A stretch of 64,000 bases of DNA from Arthrobacter sp. HY1533 (GTDB lineage: Bacteria > Actinomycetota > Actinomycetes > Actinomycetales > Micrococcaceae): assembly GCF_027568515.1 (NCBI RefSeq), contig NZ_JANKZF010000006.1, positions 1 through 64,000 of the forward strand. Reading direction: 5' to 3'. Each line of letters starts with the position of its first letter. Positions within the stretch are counted from its first letter, which is position 1. Under the pieces are notes generated by a model, which saw nothing but the letters and a program-made list of their open reading frames with translations, was not told the origin of the DNA and ran no database searches. Both the position numbers and the translations under genes were made by a program. This document shows, piece after piece, positions 58,625-64,000 of this stretch.

Positions 58625-59755
58625 TCAGTTGCCGCCGAGGGCGATCATGGCGTCGACGCGGGTGACCTTGCGGACGGCCAGGGCGGCGCCGGCCAGGCCC
58701 AGGGCCACAATGCCCACGATGGGCAGCAGCGTGGTGGCCGGGGTGAGCAGGAACGGTGCGGCCTGCGAGGCGAAGACGCCTCCCACAATGCCCACGAGCC
58801 CGCCCAGGCCTGCTCCGGCCAGCAGCACCAGGGCCGCCTGGGTCAGGGCGTCGCGCAGCAGGTAGCTGCCGGAGGCGCCCAGGGCCTTGAGCACTGCGAT
58901 GTCGCGGGTGCGCTGCACGGTCCACACCGTCAGGAAGGCCACGATCACCAGGGCCGAGATGCCGTACAGGAACGCCTGCATCATCATGAGCGAGCCGTTC
59001 TCGCTCTTGTATCCGCCCAGCCCGGCGAACGATCCGCTGCGCGTGGTGCTGACGGTGCCGGCTGCGGCGTTGGCGGCGTCCGTGTCAACAGTGGCACCCG
59101 GCTGCTTGGTCACGGCCAGCACGGTGGCAATCTGTTCGGGGTCGCTGAGGTGGGCCACCTTTGTCCAGGTGGGAAGCGTGGTCCAGACAACCGAGCTGTG
59201 CGAGTACCACTGGTCCGGCACAATGCCCGAAACCGTCAGTTCGGTGCCTGCAATCGTCACGGCGTCGCCCGTGGACAGGGAGAGGTCCTTGGCGACGCTT
59301 TCGCCGATCACCACTGTGGTGTCACTGATGTCCGACGGCGCGATCCCGGCGTCCGCGGCCGTCCCGCCGCCCGCCGGGGTGCCCAAGCCAAACACGGCAA
59401 CGTTGGTGATGCCCAGGCTGTCCCCGGCGCCCTGGAAGCGGCTCTGGCTGATGCCCAGCGGCACCACGGACTCCACGCCCGGCTGCTTGGCCCATTCACC
59501 GGCCTGGCCGGCAGTGACCTGGCTTTCGGTGAAGGAGACCTTGGGGTCGTTCTTGGCCGGGGCGCCAAACACGATCTGGCTGACGCCGCTGCCCGAGCCG
59601 CCGCCCAGCTGCGCGACGGCCGAGGTGGACTGGTTGCCCAGGCCGGCCGTGAGGCCGGACAGCAGCACCAGCAGCAGGCTGATGAGCGCCACGACGGCGC
59701 CCATGAGGGCAAACCTGCCCTTGGCAAAGCGGATGTCTCGGATCGCGAGGAACAT
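58625..59755 (-). CDS. ABC transporter permease (FtsX/MacB type)
   Basis: 376 residues. One N-terminal helix (FALMGAVVALISLLLVLLSG, about 15-35), a large outer domain (about 40-250), then three helices of the FtsX domain with the LKALGASGSYLLRDAL coupling region. MacB-type exporters act on the envelope or export peptides. Confidence 0.9.
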   Translation of the reverse strand: MFLAIRDIRFAKGRFALMGAVVALISLLLVLLSGLTAGLGNQSTSAVAQLGGGSGSGVSQIVFGAPAKNDPKVSFTESQVTAGQAGEWAKQPGVESVVPLGISQSRFQGAGDSLGITNVAVFGLGTPAGGGTAADAGIAPSDISDTTVVIGESVAKDLSLSTGDAVTIAGTELTVSGIVPDQWYSHSSVVWTTLPTWTKVAHLSDPEQIATVLAVTKQPGATVDTDAANAAAGTVSTTRSGSFAGLGGYKSENGSLMMMQAFLYGISALVIVAFLTVWTVQRTRDIAVLKALGASGSYLLRDALTQAALVLLAGAGLGGLVGIVGGVFASQAAPFLLTPATTLLPIVGIVALGLAGAALAVRKVTRVDAMIALGGN

Positions 59756-59874
59756 GTGGAGCTACTTTCGTGTGCCGGACCACCTGGATTTGTCCGGATT
59801 CTTCTGGTGTTTCCACTCTCCCGCGGACGCGCGCACCTTCCATCGCAGGCTTGGATGATCCCCGGAAGTGGTTG

Positions 59875-59912
59875 GGTTGATCCGCCGGTCAACCATTTGG
59901 TTGATACGCCGG
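59875..59912 (+). promoter_or_regulatory. candidate operator upstream of the histidine kinase
   Basis: GGTTGATCCGCCGG (59875-59888) and GGTTGATACGCCGG (59899-59912) are direct repeats 24 bp apart (centre to centre). The first also forms GGTTGA-N8-TCAACC. They lie just upstream of the kinase start, in the region shared with the divergent ABC exporter. Confidence 0.55.
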
Positions 59913-59938
59913 GCGGGTTGGGGAACTAGGCTGGTGGC

Positions 59939-61231
59939 ATGTCTGCCGTGGATGCGCCGCCCGTGACCAGTGGCATGATCCTGCGCTTTCTGCGCGTGAG
60001 CCTGCACGTTGGCTTTGCCGTGCTGCTGGCCGTGGGCATGGTCCGCCTCGCAGTGGAGCCGGCCGCGGGCGCCGGACGCTACATCTACCCGGCCCTGTCG
60101 CTGCTTCTTGCCGCGGCCTACCTGGTGGGCACCGTCGCCGAGAAACGCTTCGCCGGCGGAACGCTGGCACGCAACCCCCGCCGCTTGGCCATCCTGTGGC
60201 TGGCCGTGGTGACGACACTGTGGGCCGTGCTCATGATCGGCTCCGTGGAGTTCTCCTGGCTTGTCTTCCCGCTGTTCTTCCTGCACCTGCACCTGCTGCC
60301 CCGCTGGGCGGGCCTGGCCATGGTGGTGCTCATGACGGCCGGCGTTGTGTGGTCCCAGTGGGCGGCCTCGGGCGCCGCGGTCCCGCCCCTGGCAGTGGTG
60401 GTGGGCCCCGTGTTTGGTGCCGCTTTCGCCGTGGCAACCTCCAAGGCCTACATGCTGCTGTACCAGGAGAGTGAAACGCAGCGGCTGGCAGCCGACGAAC
60501 TGCGCCGAACCCGCGCCGAACTTGCCGCAACCCAGCATGAATCCGGCGTGCTGGCCGAGCGTGCCCGGTTGGCCCGCGAAATCCACGACACCCTGGCCCA
60601 GGGCTTCTCCTCGATCATCCTGGTCTCCCGCGCAGCACGGCGCAGCCTGGAATCCGGTGACCTGGACTCCACGGCCGAGAGCCTTGCCATGGTTGAGGCC
60701 ACCGCCGCGGAGAACCTGGCCGAGGCCCGCAACTTTGTGCGTGGGCTCTCCTCCCCGGCCCTGGCCGAAACCTCGCTTGTGGAGAGCCTGTCCCGGCTGT
60801 GTGAGAAGACGCAGCGGGAGGCTGCCGCCCGGGGTGGAACGCTCACATGCACCTTCCGCCTGGACGGCGAACCCGTGGACCTGCCCCAGCCGTACCGCGT
60901 GACCCTGCTGCGTGCCGCCCAGGCGAGCCTGGCCAATGTCTGGCTGCACGCCGCGGCGGGCTCCGCCGTGGTCAGCCTGGCCTTTTTGGGCAGTGAGGTG
61001 ACCCTTGACGTGTACGACGACGGCCGCGGCTTTGAGCCCGAAACGCTGGCGGACACCGTGGCGGGGAGGGCAGACGGCAGCGGATTTGGATTGCGTTCGC
61101 TGCGCGAGAGGGTCGTGGCGCAACAGGGGACCCTGACCATAGAGTCGGCCCCGGGGGAAGGTACCGTGGTGGCCATCCGGCTGCCGCTGGATGCAGGGCA
61201 AAGTGCGGCTCAAGGGGATGAAAATGGCTGA
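59939..61231 (+). CDS. sensor histidine kinase (HisKA_3 type)
   Basis: 430 residues. Five to six helices in the first 150, a short coiled segment (about 175-205), the phospho-acceptor helix REIHDTLAQGFSSIILVSRAA with His near 216, and an HATPase_c domain ending DGSGFGLRSLRERV. NarL-type kinase partner of the next gene, overlapping it by 8 bp. The 5' UTR is short and lacks a clear RBS, so leaderless expression is possible. Confidence 0.9.
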   Translation: MSAVDAPPVTSGMILRFLRVSLHVGFAVLLAVGMVRLAVEPAAGAGRYIYPALSLLLAAAYLVGTVAEKRFAGGTLARNPRRLAILWLAVVTTLWAVLMIGSVEFSWLVFPLFFLHLHLLPRWAGLAMVVLMTAGVVWSQWAASGAAVPPLAVVVGPVFGAAFAVATSKAYMLLYQESETQRLAADELRRTRAELAATQHESGVLAERARLAREIHDTLAQGFSSIILVSRAARRSLESGDLDSTAESLAMVEATAAENLAEARNFVRGLSSPALAETSLVESLSRLCEKTQREAAARGGTLTCTFRLDGEPVDLPQPYRVTLLRAAQASLANVWLHAAAGSAVVSLAFLGSEVTLDVYDDGRGFEPETLADTVAGRADGSGFGLRSLRERVVAQQGTLTIESAPGEGTVVAIRLPLDAGQSAAQGDENG

Positions 61232-61874
61232 AATACGCATATTGCTGGTGGACGACCACCCGGTGGTGCGTGCGGGCCTGCGGGCCATGCTCACGGAATT
61301 TGAAGGCTTCACTGTGGTGGCCGAAGCACCGGAAGGGTCCGCCGCCATCAAGGAGGTCCAGCGCCTGGCCATGCTCGGCGAGCCCGTGGACGTGGTGCTC
61401 ATGGACCTGCAGATGGGGGCCGGCATGGACGGGGTCAGCGCCACCAAGGCCATCAAGGAGCTGGCGGAGGCCCCGCCCGTGCTGATCCTGACCACCTACG
61501 ACACGGATGCCGACATTCTGGCCGCCGTGGAGGCAGGCGCCAGCGGCTACATGCTCAAGGACGCGCCGCCGGAGCAGATCCGCGCCGCAGTGCAGCAGGC
61601 GGCGGCGGGGCAGACGGCCCTGGCCCCCGAGGTGGCGGCGCGGCTCATGGGCCGGATCCGCAACCCCGCCCCCGTACTGTCCGCGCGGGAGGTGGAGCTC
61701 GTGGAACTTCTGGCCACGGGAATGGCCAACAAGGAGATCGCCCGCCAACTGTTCATTTCCGAAGCCACCGTCAAGACCCACCTGGTGCACATTTACGACA
61801 AGTTGGATGTGGACAACCGCACGGCCGCCATCTCCGTGGCGGTGGCCCGGCGGATCATCCGTGGCACCGGCTGA
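61224..61874 (+). CDS. LuxR/NarL-family response regulator
   Basis: 216 residues. Receiver domain (1-125) with DDH at 9-11, phospho-acceptor Asp near 61 in VLMDLQMG, and Thr/Lys switch residues (LTTYDTD, YMLKDAP). C-terminal LuxR helix-turn-helix (about 150-212, LSAREVELVELLATGMANKE). ATG 61224 has AAGGGG as RBS. Likely controls the divergent ABC exporter or itself. Confidence 0.93.
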   Translation: MAEIRILLVDDHPVVRAGLRAMLTEFEGFTVVAEAPEGSAAIKEVQRLAMLGEPVDVVLMDLQMGAGMDGVSATKAIKELAEAPPVLILTTYDTDADILAAVEAGASGYMLKDAPPEQIRAAVQQAAAGQTALAPEVAARLMGRIRNPAPVLSAREVELVELLATGMANKEIARQLFISEATVKTHLVHIYDKLDVDNRTAAISVAVARRIIRGTG

Positions 61875-62110
61875 GGACTCCACCTGCCTTTCCCTGCCGC
61901 TTCGTTGAATGTTCACGTCATGTTGGCGCAGCCGCAACACACTTCGACTACCGTGTGATATGCATAACATATGTGGGAAATAGTTCGGATCGCTTTCGTG
62001 GCCGGATCGATTCTGACAAGTTGTGTTTTTTCTCGGAAATTCAGTGGGCGACTGGCCAAATCGGCGTAAGCTCAGCACTACCGCGTGCAATGATGCAGGA
62101 GGACCATCTA

Positions 62111-63310
62111 GTGACGTTTTCGCGAGGCAAGTCACGGACATACCAGTTGAGTATGGCCGTGGTCTGCACATTGCTGGCCTCCGGTGGTTTTGTGGGGGCC
62201 GGCTATGTTGGCACGTCCTCCGCCGACGCCGCCGCAGCACTTAGTGTCCAGCAGGCCGGCCGCACCCAGGCCACGTCCCCCGACGTCCAGCCGGCCGGCT
62301 TTGATTCCGTGGCCGCCCAGGGGCTGGGGGCGAAAATTTCCTTTGCCAACACCCTGATCAGCGCCAGAAAGCCCGCCGCCAAAAAGATCTTTGACCTGAC
62401 CGACCCCAACGGCAACACGCCCCACCTGGCTCGGGGGGTCAATGCCATGCGCGGGGACATTCCCGAGGTGTCCGCGGAACTGATCTCCCAGGTCCGCAAG
62501 GACATCCTCGCCGCCGCCTACCAGGGCCTGGGGCACCGCTACGTCTGGGGCGGCACGAGCTTTGAAAACGGCTGGGACTGCTCAGGATTTGTCCAGTGGG
62601 CCTACGCGCAGGCCGGGGTGGTGTTGCCGCGCACCGAGCAGTGGGTGCCCATGGTGGAAACCAACAACCCGCAGCCCGGTGACATTGTGGTGCAGAATCC
62701 CGACGGCCCCAACCACTGGTCGCACATTGGCATTTACATTGGCAACGGCAAGATGATCAGCGCACTGAACCCCTCGGTGGGCACCTTCATCCATGCACCG
62801 TCCGATGTCAGCTCCTCCTCGAGCTACTTCACCATGCCGGCCTTTGCCGCTGCAGACGCCAAGGCCAAGGCCGATGCCGAGGCCAAGAAAGCCTCTGCGG
62901 CAGCAAGCTCCGCGGCCACCACACCAGGCAAGACCAGTGGCCCGGCCAAGCCCACCCCAACGAAGCCGGGAGCCACCAAGCCGCCGGCCACAACAGGACC
63001 CGGGACGAAGCCACCCACGACGCCACCTGTCACCACGCCGACGACGCCGCCTGTCGTCACCACTCCGCCCATCACCACGCCGCCGGTGACAACCCCGCCC
63101 GCGACCACCGAGCCGCCGGCAACCACCGAACCGCCCGCATCGCCGCCGCCGGCCACCGAGGACCCCACCAGCGACGCCCCGGCCACAACGGATGCGGGCA
63201 CCACCGAACCGGTAACGGTGGCCCCCTCGGGCACCGGACTGGCCACAAGCCAGTCGGCAACGGAATCGAGCGAAGCGACGGAGCCGGGCACCGCCACCCC
63301 AACTCCATAA
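62111..63310 (+). CDS. secreted NlpC/P60 peptidoglycan hydrolase
   Basis: 399 residues. A signal-type hydrophobic segment (about 15-35, ending near SSADA) precedes a linker and an NlpC/P60 domain (about 130-245). The catalytic Cys near 157 lies in GWDCSGFVQWAY and the His near 205 in WSHIGIYIG. The C-terminal 140 residues are a long Pro/Thr-rich repeat tail (TTPPVTTPP) that may cross the wall. It should cut D-Glu-to-meso-DAP type stem peptide bonds. The GTG at 62111 follows AGGAGG. Confidence 0.92.
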   Translation: MTFSRGKSRTYQLSMAVVCTLLASGGFVGAGYVGTSSADAAAALSVQQAGRTQATSPDVQPAGFDSVAAQGLGAKISFANTLISARKPAAKKIFDLTDPNGNTPHLARGVNAMRGDIPEVSAELISQVRKDILAAAYQGLGHRYVWGGTSFENGWDCSGFVQWAYAQAGVVLPRTEQWVPMVETNNPQPGDIVVQNPDGPNHWSHIGIYIGNGKMISALNPSVGTFIHAPSDVSSSSSYFTMPAFAAADAKAKADAEAKKASAAASSAATTPGKTSGPAKPTPTKPGATKPPATTGPGTKPPTTPPVTTPTTPPVVTTPPITTPPVTTPPATTEPPATTEPPASPPPATEDPTSDAPATTDAGTTEPVTVAPSGTGLATSQSATESSEATEPGTATPTP

Positions 63311-63323
63311 TTGTCAGCGAACG

Positions 63324-63365
63324 GGTCCCGTCCAGCGTCTCCATGACGCGGGACGGGACCTTTTT
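63324..63365 (+). terminator. intrinsic terminator of the NlpC/P60 gene
   Basis: GGTCCCGTCC pairs with GGACGGGACC, with an inner GCGTC/GACGC stem, followed by TTTTT. Confidence 0.9.
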
Positions 63366-63503
63366 ACTGCCCCTGCGCCCGCAGTGGTATGCGTCACAAA
63401 AGTCCCCGAACTTGACCTGCGTCACAGTCTTCAGTGATTGTTGGTGAGTATTTCAAGATGCAAGTAGTCACAAACAGTCGTCTCGCACTGAAAGTTGGTT
63501 CGC

Positions 63504-64000
63504 ATGCCGTTGTTCCACGAGAAGAAACCGGCCACCACGCCGCCAAAACAGAAGGGACGGCGGGCCATGGGCCGGCGCAGTGTGGCCGTTGCCCTGGCCG
63601 GCCTGCTCGCCGCCGGTGCCGTTCCTGCACTGGCACTGCCCCAGGCGGCCCTCGCCGCCCCCGGAACGCCCATTGCGGCGTCGAACATCAAGCCAGAGGT
63701 CCCCGTTGAAAGCAACGGCTCCACCCTCGGCGCCATCAGCACCTTCACGCAGGCCGGCAATGTGGTCAGCCTGGCCCCGGCCACCGGCGCCATCCGCGTG
63801 ACCTTCCTGGACGATGGCAACTTCCGCCTTGAGGCAACCCCCACGGGATCCTTCTCGGATCCGGCCAACAGCCCCGAATCACCTGCCGACGCAACGCGCA
63901 CCGCCAACATCGTTGTGGGTGCGGCCGACTTCAAGGCAGGCACGGTCAACGTGGCCGACGCGGGCGGTGTCATCACCATGTCCACGGCCAAGGTGAAGCT
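63504..64000 (+). CDS. secreted protein, N-terminal part, GH31 alpha-glucosidase-like (runs off right edge)
   Basis: At least 165 residues, open to the end of the window. A basic N-terminus and a hydrophobic core (SVAVALAGLLAAGAVPALA) with cleavage near LAAPG give a Sec signal. The mature part has GAIRVTFLDDGNFRLEATPT and PADATRTANIVVG, which resembles the N-terminal beta-sandwich of GH31 alpha-glucosidases and glucosyltransferases of Arthrobacter. The catalytic domain lies outside. ATG 63567 is an alternative start with an RBS-like AGAAGGGA. Confidence 0.6.
   Translation, partial: MPLFHEKKPATTPPKQKGRRAMGRRSVAVALAGLLAAGAVPALALPQAALAAPGTPIAASNIKPEVPVESNGSTLGAISTFTQAGNVVSLAPATGAIRVTFLDDGNFRLEATPTGSFSDPANSPESPADATRTANIVVGAADFKAGTVNVADAGGVITMSTAKVK

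Noticed and set aside
61875-62110. c-di-AMP (ydaO) riboswitch upstream of the NlpC/P60 gene
   Set aside because: Such riboswitches often precede these genes in actinobacteria, but none of the conserved stretches could be recognised here.
63431-63991. 186-residue minus-strand frame at the right end
   Set aside because: It is antisense to the signal peptide protein, whose frame stays open to the window end.

Overview
The window is the replication-origin region of a high-GC Gram-positive chromosome, most likely Micrococcaceae (Arthrobacter-like). The evidence is gene order. Around dnaA at about 32-33 kb the order matches Mycobacterium tuberculosis with the map flipped. One arm reads dnaA, dnaN, gnd, recF, DUF721/dciA, gyrB, gyrA, DUF3566, tRNA-Ile, tRNA-Ala, cyclophilin, rhomboid, crgA, pabA/trpG, pknB, pknA, pbpA, rodA, pstP, fhaB, fhaA. 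The other arm reads rpmH, rnpA, yidD, yidC, jag, rsmG, parA, parB, thioredoxin/thioredoxin reductase, murJ, NUDIX, pcnA. A class E sortase, GTG starts, 4-bp stop/start overlaps and GC-rich codon use fit an actinobacterium.

Layout. 1-1100: probable rRNA leader leaving the left edge, a small membrane protein, TATATAG repeats and tRNA-Leu(CAG). 1.5-11.1 kb: a tightly coupled cell-wall and division operon (two FHA proteins, PP2C phosphatase, SEDS polymerase, class B PBP, two PASTA-type Ser/Thr kinases). 11.1-13.5 kb: pabA, a 54-residue membrane protein, sortase E, crgA and a repeat protein. 13.6-13.9 kb: a non-coding stretch with three hairpins sharing the same G-rich loop. 14.1-17.9 kb: a large LuxR-type ATPase regulator and a flavin reductase, separated by a dense cluster of DnaA boxes about 15 kb from dnaA. 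17.9-21.8 kb: rhomboid, cyclophilin, a helical repeat protein, an EamA transporter and two tRNAs. 21.9-34 kb: the gyrase/recF/dnaN/dnaA block with a two-part oriC. 34-39.5 kb: rpmH to parB. 39.5-46.5 kb: an accessory stretch with relics of IS110 and IS481 transposases, a GNAT acetyltransferase, a DUF222/HNH protein and REP-like repeats. It carries several parS sites and has an imperfect inverted repeat near its two ends. 46.6-52.1 kb: trxA, trxB, a pseudokinase-like partner protein, murJ and NUDIX. 52.3-64 kb: pcnA, a histidine phosphatase, a membrane glycosyltransferase-like protein, an FAD oxidoreductase, a META lipoprotein, an ABC exporter divergent from a histidine kinase/LuxR response regulator pair, a NlpC/P60 hydrolase and the start of a secreted protein.

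How it works together. The window links replication initiation (dnaA, dnaN, DnaA boxes), segregation (parA, parB, parS), topology (gyrBA), and peptidoglycan growth and its kinase control (pknA/pknB/pstP/fhaA/fhaB, rodA/pbpA, murJ, crgA). The most unusual points are the remote DnaA-box cluster, the triple-hairpin element with identical loops, the separate pseudokinase-like gene beside murJ that is fused to MviN in mycobacteria, and the parS-rich relic island.
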